The notes: generated by a model from the letters alone, not told the origin. A stretch of DNA of 64,000 nt from CAXSBR01 sp964236495 (GCA_964236495.1 CAXSBR010000008.1:90383-154382), one strand, 5' to 3'. Counted from the stretch's first letter, positions 44,295-53,107 are shown. A program made the numbers and translations.

Positions 44295-44720
44295 TCAACC
44301 GCCCGCCGTGGCCGGGCGTGCGTCCAGAACCCAGTGCGCGATCGCGCCGGTCAAGCCGATCAGGATGGCTAGAACAACTGCGAAGCCAGCAATCGCAAGT
44401 CCTGTTCCCAGGTGCGGATGGGAGTAGCAGTCGAAGTTGGTCGTCCCCTCTGGAAAGAAATGGCCGTCCTCGCAGTCGGCGACGCGTCGCTGCGCGACCG
44501 TGACTATTCCGTCGACTAAGCCTGCCGTAGCGAAAGCCAGGCCTACGACGACGGCCATGGAGACGCGCATTCGCAGCTTGTCGGCGTCTCGAATCGTCGA
44601 AACTCTTACTGCCGGCTGCACTGCCGGCTGCACTGCCGGTTGCACTACCGGCTGCACAGCGGACCGAACAGCGGCCTGCTCAGCTGGCTCGTGCGGTCGT
44701 GCGTCTTCGTCGGTGTCCAT
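44295..44720 (-). CDS. Small two-helix membrane protein with VQPA repeats
   Basis: A 141-residue hypothetical protein. A cytoplasmic N-terminus contains the repeat VQPAVQPAVQPAV encoded by 12-bp tandem units. Two membrane helices follow (about 50-75 and 105-130), with a loop holding CEDGHFFPEGTTNFDCY; its two cysteines could form a disulfide. A strong AGGAGG site lies upstream of the ATG. No family recognised. Confidence 0.65.
   Translation of the reverse strand: MDTDEDARPHEPAEQAAVRSAVQPVVQPAVQPAVQPAVRVSTIRDADKLRMRVSMAVVVGLAFATAGLVDGIVTVAQRRVADCEDGHFFPEGTTNFDCYSHPHLGTGLAIAGFAVVLAILIGLTGAIAHWVLDARPATAGG
44611..44658. repeat. 12-bp tandem repeat coding VQPA units
   Basis: Four head-to-tail units: GCCGGCTGCACT at 44611-44622 and 44623-44634, GCCGGTTGCACT at 44635-44646, and ACCGGCTGCACA at 44647-44658. 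The unit length keeps frame in the overlapping membrane-protein gene. Confidence 0.8.
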
Positions 44721-44812
44721 CAGGGCCCCTCCTCTTTGCCGCGAACCCTGCCACCAATTCAGCCGACCCAGCGGTGGCTCGCCACTCCGGGCGGGTGCCT
44801 AGGGTGGATGGC

Positions 44813-46120
44813 ATGAACTCGCCGTCGGTCGGCCAACGCCACCGTGTCGTCATTGTCGGGTCCGGCTTCGGTGGCCTGTTCGCCGCCAAGCACCTCAGCT
44901 CCGCCGACGTCGACATCACGCTGATCAGTCGCACCACCCATCACCTGTTCCAGCCACTGCTATATCAGGTCGCGACGGGCATTCTCAGCGAGGGCGAGAT
45001 CGCGCCGCCCACCCGTGAGATTCTGCGCAGGAAACGCAACATCACCGTGCTGCTGGGCGAGGTCAAGCACATCGACGTCGACGCTCGCACCGTCACCTCA
45101 GGCACGGCCGAAGGAGTCACCGTCACGCCGTATGACTCCCTCATCGTGTCCGCCGGCGCGGACACCGCCTACTTCGGCCATGACGAGTTCGCCAAGTCCT
45201 CCACCGGCCTGAAATCCATCGACGACGCCCTCGCCCTGCGCGGAAAGATCTTCAACAGCTTCGAGATGGCCGAGCTGGAGAAAGACCCGGCACTGCGCAC
45301 GGAATGGATGACCTTCGTCGTCGTCGGCGCGGGGGCGACCGGTGTGGAGATGGCCGGCCAGATCATCGAGGCCGCGCACCGCACACTGCGTGGCAACTTT
45401 CGATCCATCGATCCTGCCGATGCGCGCGTGGTTCTGCTCGATGCAGGGTCGTCGGTCCTGGGAACTTTCGGTCACAAGCTGTCGGCACGTGCGGCGCGCC
45501 AACTCGAGGGCCTGGGCATCCAGGTGTGGCTCAACGCCAAGGTCGTCGACGTCGACGACCGCTCGATCTCGCTGGTCGACGATCAGGGCGAACACCACCG
45601 CATCGCAACGCGCTGCACGGTATGGGCGGCCGGTGTGCAAGCGTCACCGCTGGGACGCCAGTTGGGCGAGGCGACCGGCACGCCGGTGGACCGCGGCGGG
45701 CGACTGGAAGTGAAGCCCGACCTGACCCTCAACGGCCATCCCGAGATCTTCGTGCTGGGCGACATGGCGTCGATCAAGCACTATCCCGGCGTGGCGCAGG
45801 TGGCAATGCAGGGTGCGCACTACGCCTCGGACGCAATCCAACGTCGCCTCGCCGGCCGGGCGCCGCAGGAGCCGTTCCACTATTTCGACAAGGGCAGCAT
45901 GGCCACCATCTCGCGTTTCAAGGCGGTGGCGTCGGTCGGGCCGCTGCGCTTCAGCGGTCTGCTGGCGTGGTTGCTGTGGCTGGCAATCCACATCGTCTAT
46001 CTGGTCGGCTTCAAGAACCGAGTGGCGACGCTGGGCCACTGGGCGGTCAGCTTCTTGGGCAACGGACGCTCCCAGCGCACCAGCGTGCAGCAGCAGAACT
46101 ACGCGTCCAAACCTTTGTGA
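44813..46120 (+). CDS. ndh: Type II NADH:quinone dehydrogenase
   Basis: A 435-residue single-subunit NADH dehydrogenase that feeds electrons to menaquinone without pumping protons. Two dinucleotide-binding motifs are present: VVIVGSGFGGLFAA (FAD) and FVVVGAGATGVEMAG (NADH). Also seen are TTHHLFQPLLYQVATG, CTVWAAGVQASPL, and the FAD-binding FVLGDMASIKHYPGVAQVAMQGAHYA. The C-terminus is an amphipathic/hydrophobic helix (FSGLLAWLLWLAIHIVYLVGF) for membrane attachment. Its stop overlaps the mqnA start, tying quinone supply to quinone use. No Rex-type operator is visible upstream. Confidence 0.93.
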   Translation: MNSPSVGQRHRVVIVGSGFGGLFAAKHLSSADVDITLISRTTHHLFQPLLYQVATGILSEGEIAPPTREILRRKRNITVLLGEVKHIDVDARTVTSGTAEGVTVTPYDSLIVSAGADTAYFGHDEFAKSSTGLKSIDDALALRGKIFNSFEMAELEKDPALRTEWMTFVVVGAGATGVEMAGQIIEAAHRTLRGNFRSIDPADARVVLLDAGSSVLGTFGHKLSARAARQLEGLGIQVWLNAKVVDVDDRSISLVDDQGEHHRIATRCTVWAAGVQASPLGRQLGEATGTPVDRGGRLEVKPDLTLNGHPEIFVLGDMASIKHYPGVAQVAMQGAHYASDAIQRRLAGRAPQEPFHYFDKGSMATISRFKAVASVGPLRFSGLLAWLLWLAIHIVYLVGFKNRVATLGHWAVSFLGNGRSQRTSVQQQNYASKPL

Positions 46121-46953
46121 GCTCACGCCCGCGCGTCGGTCATATTCAGTTCCTGAACTGCCTGCCTATCTACTGGGGACTCGTCCACAGCGGTGCGCTG
46201 CTCGACGTGGAGCTGACGAAGGACACACCTGACCGGCTCAACGACCTGCTCGTCGACGGTCGGCTCGACATCGGTCCAATCTCGCTGGTCGAGTACCTGC
46301 GCCACGCCGAGGACCTGCTGCTACTGCCTGACATCGCCGTGGGCTCCGACGGTCCGGTGTTGTCGGTGAACCTGGTGTCGCAGGTCCCGCTCGGCCAGCT
46401 GGACCGCCGCCGGGTGGCGCTGGGCTCCACCTCGCGGACGTCGGTGCTGCTGGCGCGGATGTGGCTGGAACAGGTGCATGGCGTGCGGCCGTCCTACTTC
46501 GAATGCCCGCCCGATCTCACTGCGATGCTCGCCGAAGCCGACGCGGCGGTGCTGATCGGCGATGCCGCGTTACGGGCAACCTACGATGCCCCACGGCGCG
46601 GACTGGCCGTACACGATCTGGGTCAGGCCTGGCGCGACTGGACGGGCCTGCCGATGGTCTTTGCCGTCTGGGCCGTACGTCGCTCGTTCGCCGCCGCCCA
46701 GCCTGAGCGGGTTCGCGAGGTGCATCAGGCCTTTCTCCACAGTCGCGACGACGCGCTGGCGCACGTCGATGAGATCGCCGCGCAGGCCACTCGCTGGGAG
46801 GTCTTCGACGCAGCGACCCTGGCGACGTACTTCCGCACGCTGGACTTCTCCCTGGGTGAGCGACAGCTGCAGGGCCTGCAGGAGTTTGCGCGTCGAGCGG
46901 GGGAAACGGGCGCCGTGCGCGCCGACATTAACCCAGTGTTCTTTGCCGCCTGA
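46117..46953 (+). CDS. mqnA: Chorismate dehydratase
   Basis: First enzyme of the futalosine menaquinone route, making 3-(1-carboxyvinyloxy)benzoate from chorismate. Length is 278 residues from the GTG overlapping the ndh stop. Family markers are RVGHIQFLNCLPIYWGL at the start, LNDLLVDGRLDIGPISLVEYLRH, LGSTSRTSVLLARMWLE, AAVLIGDAALRA and DLGQAWRDWTGLPMVFAVWAV. The fold is of the periplasmic-binding-protein type. Confidence 0.93.
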   Translation: MSSRPRVGHIQFLNCLPIYWGLVHSGALLDVELTKDTPDRLNDLLVDGRLDIGPISLVEYLRHAEDLLLLPDIAVGSDGPVLSVNLVSQVPLGQLDRRRVALGSTSRTSVLLARMWLEQVHGVRPSYFECPPDLTAMLAEADAAVLIGDAALRATYDAPRRGLAVHDLGQAWRDWTGLPMVFAVWAVRRSFAAAQPERVREVHQAFLHSRDDALAHVDEIAAQATRWEVFDAATLATYFRTLDFSLGERQLQGLQEFARRAGETGAVRADINPVFFAA

Positions 46954-46972
46954 CGACGCGGTGCTTCCTGAC

Positions 46973-46988
46973 GGGCAAGTGCTTGCCC
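46973..46988. promoter_or_regulatory. Short inverted repeat between mqnA and the esterase gene
   Basis: GGGCAAG (46973-46979) and CTTGCCC (46982-46988) flank two bases. It lies in the 66-bp gap after mqnA, 32 bp before the next start, and may be an operator or weak terminator. Confidence 0.35.
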
Positions 46989-47019
46989 ACAGCGGTCCGC
47001 TGCCTGCCAGAATTGCGCA

Positions 47020-47997
47020 GTGACCTCCGCTGACGAGCTGCATCCGGCCATCGATGCCGACATCCGCAAGTTCCTGGTTCTGACCAGTTCAGCGAACCAG
47101 CCGAAAACTGTGGACGAGGCGCGGGAAGAGACCCGCGTCATGAACGCGGCGGCGACTGCGGCGATGAGCCCGCTGCTGATTCCGGCCTCGGAGGTCGACG
47201 ACGCTCTCGACGTCGACGGTCGCTCGATTCCGGTTCGGGTGCTGCGTCCGAGCGCCGACGGCCCGCTGCCTACGGTCGTCTACTTCCATGGTGGCGGCTG
47301 GACCGTCGGCGACATCGACACCCACCTTGGCCACGCCCGCCGGATTTGCACGCAGCTAGGCGCCGTCGTCGTCTCGGTGGGGTACCGGCTGGCGCCCGAG
47401 CACCGCTTTCCGGCCGCGTTCGACGACGCGGTGGCAGCGACCACCTACATCGGCGAGCGCCTGGAGCAGTACGGCGGATCGGATCAACTCGTGACGGCCG
47501 GCGACAGTGCCGGCGGCCAGCTGGCCACCTCGGTCGCGATCGCTCGCCGCGACGCGGGCCAGTCGCTGGGGGCGCAGCTGCTGCTGTACCCCGTCACCGA
47601 CGTGGCCGGGCGCTATCGCGATCCGACGATCAACGCCCACTACATGTCCAGGCGGACGAGCCAGCACGGCTACGGCCTGACGATCGAGGGCATGGTGGCC
47701 TACGCAGATCTCTATGTCGACGAGACCGATGCGGCCGACTGGCGGGTGTCGCCGATCCGCTGCACCGACCTGGCCGGAGTCGCACCGGCGGTCATCCACA
47801 CCGCGACGCTGGACGTGCTGCGTACCGAGGGCAACTTCTACGGTGACGCGCTGCGGGCGGCAGGCGTGCGCGTCATCTCCCGGGAGTTCCCGACGCTGAA
47901 CCACTCCTACTTCGGCCTGGGTGGCGTGTCCGCGGTGGCCGACGCCGCGGCGGCGGAAGCGGCCAGCGACGTGCTGGAGCTGCTGAACCCAGCCTGA
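47020..47997 (+). CDS. Alpha/beta hydrolase of the hormone-sensitive-lipase family
   Basis: A 325-residue esterase/lipase. The oxyanion-hole motif HGGG is in VVYFHGGGWTVGD, the nucleophile elbow is GDSAGG, and the catalytic His is in LNHSYFGLGG. SVGYRLAPEHRFPAAFDDA is a typical HSL-family block. GTG start; a short inverted repeat precedes it. Substrate unknown, probably short acyl esters. Confidence 0.88.
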   Translation: MTSADELHPAIDADIRKFLVLTSSANQPKTVDEAREETRVMNAAATAAMSPLLIPASEVDDALDVDGRSIPVRVLRPSADGPLPTVVYFHGGGWTVGDIDTHLGHARRICTQLGAVVVSVGYRLAPEHRFPAAFDDAVAATTYIGERLEQYGGSDQLVTAGDSAGGQLATSVAIARRDAGQSLGAQLLLYPVTDVAGRYRDPTINAHYMSRRTSQHGYGLTIEGMVAYADLYVDETDAADWRVSPIRCTDLAGVAPAVIHTATLDVLRTEGNFYGDALRAAGVRVISREFPTLNHSYFGLGGVSAVADAAAAEAASDVLELLNPA

Positions 47998-48028
47998 GAG
48001 CCAGATGCAACGCGCGCCATTGCGCAGC

Positions 48029-48310
48029 TCAGTGCTCGGCTGCCGCTGCCGTGCGCAGTTTGGCGAGGATGGACGCGACCTGCTCGGTGGTACCGGCCAA
48101 CTGCCCAACCACGGCCGCTGCATCGGACTTGGACGACCAGTACGGCTCGTACTGCTGTACGGCCGCGGCAACCGTCATCGCCTCGGCCACCGACAATTCG
48201 ACGAGGAGATGGTCGCCGTCCGAAACCCGGGCCATCGCCGAAGCGTAGGCCCGACGGGCCGCTCGGGCAACGAGCGTCGGGAGCGACCGTGCCGCGGTGT
48301 TCGTAGACAC
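48029..48310 (-). CDS. Small hypothetical helical protein
   Basis: A 93-residue predicted protein, Ala-rich and mostly helical (VAEAMTVAAAVQQYEPYW in the centre, AGTTEQVASILAKL at the end). The GTG start has only a weak GGGA site. It lies on the same strand after the lysozyme gene, but a strong hairpin separates them. No family recognised; reality of the gene is moderate. Confidence 0.45.
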   Translation of the reverse strand: MSTNTAARSLPTLVARAARRAYASAMARVSDGDHLLVELSVAEAMTVAAAVQQYEPYWSSKSDAAAVVGQLAGTTEQVASILAKLRTAAAAEH

Positions 48311-48326
48311 TCCCGCACGACGGATC

Positions 48327-48362
48327 GGGCCATCACCGAGGCGGCTGCCCCGGTGATGGCCC
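48327..48362. terminator. Perfect 12-bp stem terminator after the lysozyme gene
   Basis: GGGCCATCACCG (48327-48338) and CGGTGATGGCCC (48351-48362) pair perfectly with a 12-base loop. It lies 16 bp beyond the stop of the minus-strand lysozyme gene. Confidence 0.8.
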
Positions 48363-48378
48363 GCTGTGGACGTCGGGT

Positions 48379-49812
48379 TCAGCTGGCCGTGGCGGGGCTG
48401 GTGGTGTTGTTCATGCCCAGGCCGGTGTCGGTGATGTGGCCGGTGTTGGTCCAGGTGTAGAGGCGTCCGGTGTTGGTTTGGAAGGCGACGTGGAAGGTGT
48501 TGGTGGTGGTGCCGGTGATGGCGGGGCTGGTGCCGGTTTTCATGCCTTGGCCGGTGTTGGCGCGTGCGGCGGCGCCGATGACGATGAGGTAGCCGGTGTT
48601 GGCTTGGAACGCGATTTCGGTTCCGCCGGTGACGGCGGTGATGGCGGGGGAGGTGGCGTCTTTCATGCCTTGGCCCTGGTTGACCGCGGCGTTACCGGGG
48701 ATCCAGGTGCGCAGGTTGCCATCGCTGCCTTGGTAGGCGACTTGGAAGGTGGATCCGGTTGCGGTGATGGCGGGGTTGGTGGCGGCCCGCATCGGTTGGG
48801 AGGTGTTGAAGCGGGTGGGGCCGATGACGATGAGGATGCCGGTGTTGGCTTGGAGCGCGATCTCGTAGCCGCCGCGGACGGCGGTGATGGCGGGGGAGGT
48901 GCCGGGTTTCATTCCTTGGCCTTGGTTGACTGCGCCGCCGGTGGGGGTCCAGGTTCGTAGGTTGCCGTCGCTGCCCTGGTAGGCGACTTCGAAGCTGGAA
49001 CCGGACGCAGCGATCGCGGGGTTGGTGCCGGCTCGCATGGGTTGGCCGGTGTTGGCGCGGACCGGGCCGATGACGATGAGGTTGCCGGTGTTGGCTTGGA
49101 ACGCGGTCTCGTGCTGACCGGACACGGTGGTCATCGCCGGTGATGTGCCGGCATGCATCCCTTGCCCCTGGTTCGTGCCGACTCCACCGGCCTCCGTCCA
49201 CAAGTAACCCGTATTCGCCTGGAACGCCGACCCGAACGACGATGCAGGTGGAGGTGCTGTGCCGCCGTAAAGGCTCAGGGCGTCGTTGGCGAACGTCAGT
49301 CGCTTACTCTGTTCACAATCTGTCGCACTTCCGCACTGTTCGTATTTGTTCTGAAAGGCGAGCGTGGCATCTGTCACTGTTGTAGCCTGGTTTAGCGCGA
49401 CCGTCCCGAATTGCGAGGGAAACGTCTGCAGTTCGTACCAGATGAAATCCAATTGCAAATTCAGCGAATATTTGTCCTGACCATGCACAGACGCGAACCA
49501 GATCACATTGTCTTGAGGCTCGGTGTCCCATCTGCCATTGATCGACCACTGTGCGATGCCGTGGCCGTAGCCGCCGTTCCACTGGGTTGGATTAATCTGC
49601 GGATACGATTCTTCCTGCAAGTTTCCCACGATGCCAGCGGCCTGGACCTTCGTCAGACCTTTGGCGGTGAAGTAGTCGAACGCCGTCTTCGCGTTCGGGT
49701 AGGCGGCTGTCGTCGCTGCCGCGGCAGTGAGATTTATGCCGACGCTACACACGGCCCCGACAGCCGCAGCAGTGACGCACGTCGCTAACTTGGTGAACTT
49801 CATTCTGAACAC
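48379..49812 (-). CDS. Secreted phage-tail-lysozyme-like protein with seven C-terminal repeats
   Basis: A 477-residue secreted protein. A signal peptide (about 1-35) is followed by a phage-tail-tip lysozyme-type domain (about 40-185: AAGIVGNLQEES with the probable catalytic Glu, HGIAQWSINGRW). From about 192 to the end there are seven repeats of about 41 residues, each beginning A(F/Y/L)Q and containing G-x-L/N-L and a GTSPAI-type end. Units of type QANTGxLIVIG and QGSDGNLRTW alternate. Seven repeats suggest a seven-bladed propeller that binds glycans or cell wall. GTG start with GAGGAG nearby. It probably cleaves peptidoglycan of self or competitors. Confidence 0.8.
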   Translation of the reverse strand: MFRMKFTKLATCVTAAAVGAVCSVGINLTAAAATTAAYPNAKTAFDYFTAKGLTKVQAAGIVGNLQEESYPQINPTQWNGGYGHGIAQWSINGRWDTEPQDNVIWFASVHGQDKYSLNLQLDFIWYELQTFPSQFGTVALNQATTVTDATLAFQNKYEQCGSATDCEQSKRLTFANDALSLYGGTAPPPASSFGSAFQANTGYLWTEAGGVGTNQGQGMHAGTSPAMTTVSGQHETAFQANTGNLIVIGPVRANTGQPMRAGTNPAIAASGSSFEVAYQGSDGNLRTWTPTGGAVNQGQGMKPGTSPAITAVRGGYEIALQANTGILIVIGPTRFNTSQPMRAATNPAITATGSTFQVAYQGSDGNLRTWIPGNAAVNQGQGMKDATSPAITAVTGGTEIAFQANTGYLIVIGAAARANTGQGMKTGTSPAITGTTTNTFHVAFQTNTGRLYTWTNTGHITDTGLGMNNTTSPATAS

Positions 49813-49993
49813 GTGCTCTCCTCAATTGGTCGAATGATTGCTTGCCCTGCACAAAGGCAGAGTTCTACTTATGCCGCCTTTCAGTAAAAGTTTTGGACGC
49901 AGCACAAGAAGTGCGTTACTGCGGGTTCTCCGTCAGACGGTTGGTCGCTGGGCCGCCGACGGGCTCAGTGAAGGAGACGCCGGCTGCGGCAGA

Positions 49994-50206
49994 TCACGCT
50001 GCGTTGCGGCAGAGCCCATCCCAGCCAAGCCCACCTTTGATTGTGTGCGAGGCGACGCAGGTGGAAGGGGACGCGGTGGCAGCATTCGCGTGCGTGCTGC
50101 CCGACGCTGACGAGGCAAGCGTGCCGTGGCCGATGACGGCCGCGAACGCAGCAGTGGCGCTCAGTACGCCGATCCGACGGATGGTGCGGGCGATCTGCTC
50201 GTTCAT
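49994..50206 (-). CDS. Small secreted two-cysteine peptide
   Basis: A 70-residue precursor with an excellent AGGAG site 6 bases before the ATG. Basic residues at 7-11 and a hydrophobic core (12-31) make a signal peptide; cleavage is likely around 34-42. The mature part, about 30 residues, contains Cys50 and Cys66 flanking HTIKGGLGWDG, so a single disulfide loop is likely. It lies downstream of and on the same strand as a TrmB/LuxR-type regulator, with a 16-bp palindrome between them, and upstream of a secreted lysozyme. Signalling peptide, bacteriocin-like peptide or cell-wall factor are all possible; no family recognised. Confidence 0.68.
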   Translation of the reverse strand: MNEQIARTIRRIGVLSATAAFAAVIGHGTLASSASGSTHANAATASPSTCVASHTIKGGLGWDGLCRNAA

Positions 50207-50315
50207 GCGATTCTCCTGGGGTCTGGATTTGGCCTTGGTCCGTGTTTGGAGACGAAGTGGATGCACTGATCACACCGTTGGTGAAACGCCGAAACAAGAC
50301 CCCGGCGCGTCAACA

Positions 50316-50331
50316 TCCGGACATGTCCGGA
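50316..50331. promoter_or_regulatory. Perfect 16-bp palindrome upstream of the secreted peptide
   Basis: TCCGGACATGTCCGGA is fully self-complementary. It lies 110 bp before the peptide start and 31 bp after the regulator stop, in the expected promoter zone of the peptide gene. It is a good operator candidate for the adjacent LuxR-type regulator. Confidence 0.55.
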
Positions 50332-50361
50332 GCAGGAACATGACGAGCCCGAATGCAACCT

Positions 50362-51348
50362 TTAGAGCCAGCCCCGCCGGGCCGCTTCCGCGCCGGCTTC
50401 GAACCGGCTCCCGGCGCCGAGCTCGGTCATGAGTCGCGAAATGTGGCGGCGTAGATGCCGCACCGAGATTCCGATCTCGCGTGCAGCGACCTCGTCGGTG
50501 GTGCCTGAGGCGAGCAGCCGCAACAGCCGCAAATCGGTTTCAGGCGCCTCGACGATGCTCTCGGGCGCGCCGCCACCGGCATCGGGCAGAGCTTGAGAAT
50601 CAGCCCAGACACGGTGGAACAGGTCGAGGAATCCGGCGATCAGACCCGGCTGTCGCACAATCAGGGCGCCACGGCTGCTGTTGGTCGGATCGACAGCGAC
50701 GACGGCACACTCCTCGTCCATGATGATCATCCGTTCGATGTGTTTGTCGGTCAACCGCACCGTTGCCCCCCTCGCCGTGAGGTCACGCAGATATTCGCGG
50801 TTTGGCTCGTCGGCCAGGACGGTCGTTTCATGAATGAGGCGCAAATCCACCCGTCGTCTCAGCAGCCGTCGGTCCAACGGCCGACTCGCCTCGAGCGACG
50901 CGGCACTCTGCGGTCCTCCAGGCTGGACGGAGAACACCGAGCGGCTGGCAGCGAAGGACAATTCCTCGAGCCGAGCACGAACCTCGGTGAGGTCGTCCAG
51001 GTGCTCGATCGCATCGTTCGACGGTGCGGCGGCGACGTGCTCGAAAGTGGCGTCCAACTCAGGTAGGTCGCTTCGGGCGGCGGACACCGCGCGGTAGGCA
51101 TGCAACAAGTCTTCTTCGCGGCGCTCGATGATGTCACCGATCGCCACCGACGGCCGCCGAACCTCCAGAGCGACGCCGTGTACACGCACGACGCCCAGAT
51201 CGGCCAAGGCGGCGAGCGCCGCTTCTACCTCGCCCAGCGAGAGAGCGAGTCGCTCACACACATCGTGCGGGCTCAGGCCCGGTGCACTGATCAAGGCGCG
51301 GTAGACCCGCTCCTGGTCGGCGCTGAAGCCCAGATCGCGCAGCGCCAC
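50362..51348 (-). CDS. Transcriptional regulator with TrmB-like N-terminus and LuxR-type C-terminus
   Basis: A 328-residue regulator. The N-terminal part (about 1-70: LGFSADQERVYRALISAPGLSPHDVCERLALSLGEVEAALAALADLGVV) is a TrmB-type winged helix. The middle (about 110-255) has a phospholipase-D-like sensor feel (RRRVDLRLIHETTV, IIMDEECAVVAVDP). The C-terminal segment (about 270-328: LLRLLASGTTDEVAAREIGISVRHLRRHISRLMTELGAGSRFEAG) is a LuxR-type HTH. Ligand unknown. Target candidates are the peptide and lysozyme genes downstream. Confidence 0.82.
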   Translation of the reverse strand: MALRDLGFSADQERVYRALISAPGLSPHDVCERLALSLGEVEAALAALADLGVVRVHGVALEVRRPSVAIGDIIERREEDLLHAYRAVSAARSDLPELDATFEHVAAAPSNDAIEHLDDLTEVRARLEELSFAASRSVFSVQPGGPQSAASLEASRPLDRRLLRRRVDLRLIHETTVLADEPNREYLRDLTARGATVRLTDKHIERMIIMDEECAVVAVDPTNSSRGALIVRQPGLIAGFLDLFHRVWADSQALPDAGGGAPESIVEAPETDLRLLRLLASGTTDEVAAREIGISVRHLRRHISRLMTELGAGSRFEAGAEAARRGWL

Positions 51349-51465
51349 TCAGACTCCCATGACTGGTTCCTGACACGGTGATGTCCAGGATCTGCCGCCC
51401 GCACCTAGGTCCGCCGCTGCGGTCCAGTTACATGATGGCAGTCACACACCGTGACAGGGAGGCTG

Positions 51466-51765
51466 ATGTCTGGCAATGCGCACATCGCGGTGAGGCGTGC
51501 CGCGGCGACTGCACAACCGGCGGTGTTCGTCGCCGCGTGGTTGCTGGCCGCCATTCCAGCGCAGCCAGGGCTGGGCGTCTACGTCGTCGACGAGGACGAG
51601 ATCGGCGTCGGGAGCACGCCGGTGACCCGCGAGGCGCTGCTCGCCATCGTGGCAGGGGTGCTCACAGAGGTGCGCTTCGCCGGCTGGCGCATCGCCGGCG
51701 CCGGGGACTCAAAGTCCGAGCCCTACCCTGGAGGTCATGACGACCAGCTCCACGGCAACGCATGA
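51466..51765 (+). CDS. Hypothetical protein overlapping the mqnC start
   Basis: A 99-residue frame from an ATG with GGAGG three bases upstream. The end overlaps mqnC by 29 bases in another frame. The middle looks like a structured alpha/beta protein (VFVAAWLLAAIPAQPGLGVYVVDEDEIG ... REALLAIVAGVLTEVRFAGWRIAG), while the C-terminal tail over mqnC is non-descript. No domain recognised. It may be a real small gene coupled to mqnC. Confidence 0.4.
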   Translation: MSGNAHIAVRRAAATAQPAVFVAAWLLAAIPAQPGLGVYVVDEDEIGVGSTPVTREALLAIVAGVLTEVRFAGWRIAGAGDSKSEPYPGGHDDQLHGNA

Positions 51766-52957
51766 CCTGCTGCAGCATGCGGCCGACGGTGGGCGGATTG
51801 CCCCCGACGAGGCCCTGCACCTGTACACCGACGCGCCGCTGCATGCCCTGGGCGAGGCGGCGGACGCCGTGCGCCGCCGCCGCTACCCCGACAACGTCGC
51901 CACCTACATCATCGATCGCAACATCAACTACACCAACGTCTGCCTGACGGCCTGCAAGTTCTGCGCCTTTTACCGCTCACCCAAGCACGCCGAGGGTTGG
52001 ACGCACCAGATCAGCGAGATCCTGCGTCGCAGCGGCGAGGCCGTCTCCCTCGGCGCCACCCAGATCATGCTGCAGGGCGGGCACTCACCCGATCTGGGCA
52101 TCCAGTGGTACGAGGAGGCGTTCAGCTCGATCAAGGCCGAGTACCCGATGTTGACGCTGCACTCGCTCGGTGCGTCCGAAGTCGTGCACATCGGGCGCGT
52201 GTCGGGCCTGTCCGACGACGACGTCATCCGACGGCTGCACGCCGCCGGCCTCGACTCCTTCGCCGGTGCAGGGGCAGAGATTCTGGTAGCCCGCCCCCGC
52301 ACCGCGATCGCGCCGCTCAAGGAGTCCGGCGAGGTGTGGCTGTCGGTGATGGAGGCCGCGCATCGCCAGGGCGTGGAGTCCACCGCGACATTCATGATGG
52401 GCACCGGGGAGACCAACGCAGAGCGCATCGAGCATCTGCGGATGATCCGCGACGTACAGGACCGCACCGGCGGTTTCCGCTCGTTCATTCCGTGGACGTA
52501 CCAGGCCGAGAACAACCACCTCAAGGGCCGCACCCAGGCGACGTCACTGGAATACCTGCGGATGATCGCGGTGGCACGGCTGTTCTTCGACAACGTCAAC
52601 CATCTGCAGGGTTCCTGGTTGACGACGGGCAAGGACATCGGCCAGTTGACGTTGCACTACGGCGCCGACGACCTGGGCTCGATCATGCTGGAGGAGAACG
52701 TCGTCAGCTCCGCCGGGGCGCGGCACCGCTCGAACCGCACCGAGCTGATCGAGCTGATCCGCGGCGCCGGCCGCATCCCGGCCCAGCGCGACACCCTCTA
52801 CCGCCACCTCGTCGTGCACGCCGACCCTGCCGACGATCCGGTGGACGCCCGCGTGCATTCGCACTTCTCCTCCACCGCTCTCGACGAGCCGGCGCTTGAC
52901 CAGCCCTCCCCGGGGCCATCGGCACTGACATTGACCGCAGTGGGCGCTCGAAGCTGA
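51737..52957 (+). CDS. mqnC: Cyclic dehypoxanthinyl futalosine synthase
   Basis: Radical SAM enzyme that cyclises dehypoxanthine futalosine, a core step of the futalosine menaquinone pathway. Length is 406 residues. The cluster motif CLTACKFC lies in NYTNVCLTACKFCAFYRSPKH. QIMLQGGHSPDLGIQWYEE, LHSLGASEVVHI, GLDSFAGAGAEILV and YGADDLGSIMLEENVVSSAG are MqnC markers. A C-terminal extension of about 45 residues is poorly conserved. GGAGG precedes the ATG. A strong hairpin terminator follows. Confidence 0.94.
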   Translation: MTTSSTATHDLLQHAADGGRIAPDEALHLYTDAPLHALGEAADAVRRRRYPDNVATYIIDRNINYTNVCLTACKFCAFYRSPKHAEGWTHQISEILRRSGEAVSLGATQIMLQGGHSPDLGIQWYEEAFSSIKAEYPMLTLHSLGASEVVHIGRVSGLSDDDVIRRLHAAGLDSFAGAGAEILVARPRTAIAPLKESGEVWLSVMEAAHRQGVESTATFMMGTGETNAERIEHLRMIRDVQDRTGGFRSFIPWTYQAENNHLKGRTQATSLEYLRMIAVARLFFDNVNHLQGSWLTTGKDIGQLTLHYGADDLGSIMLEENVVSSAGARHRSNRTELIELIRGAGRIPAQRDTLYRHLVVHADPADDPVDARVHSHFSSTALDEPALDQPSPGPSALTLTAVGARS

Positions 52958-53003
52958 AAACCGGCGCCGCCAGTTACCGCTGCGGGTAATCCACTTTTCG
53001 CAT

Positions 53004-53040
53004 CGAGCGGTCGTGGAATCGCTGCAATCACGACCGTTCG
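53004..53040 (+). terminator. 12-bp stem terminator after mqnC
   Basis: CGAGCGGTCGTG (53004-53015) pairs with CACGACCGTTCG (53029-53040), with one G-U pair and a 13-base loop, 46 bp after the mqnC stop. Confidence 0.75.
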
Positions 53041-53107
53041 ACGCGCAAGGTGACTGGCTGGACGCGGTGGTGTTGAGCTGGGAGCAGGGCCCGTAGCGTG
53101 AGCGCCC

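Noticed and set aside
44721..44812. A second Rex operator before ndh
   Set aside because: No TTGTGAA/TTCACAA half-sites are present in this region.
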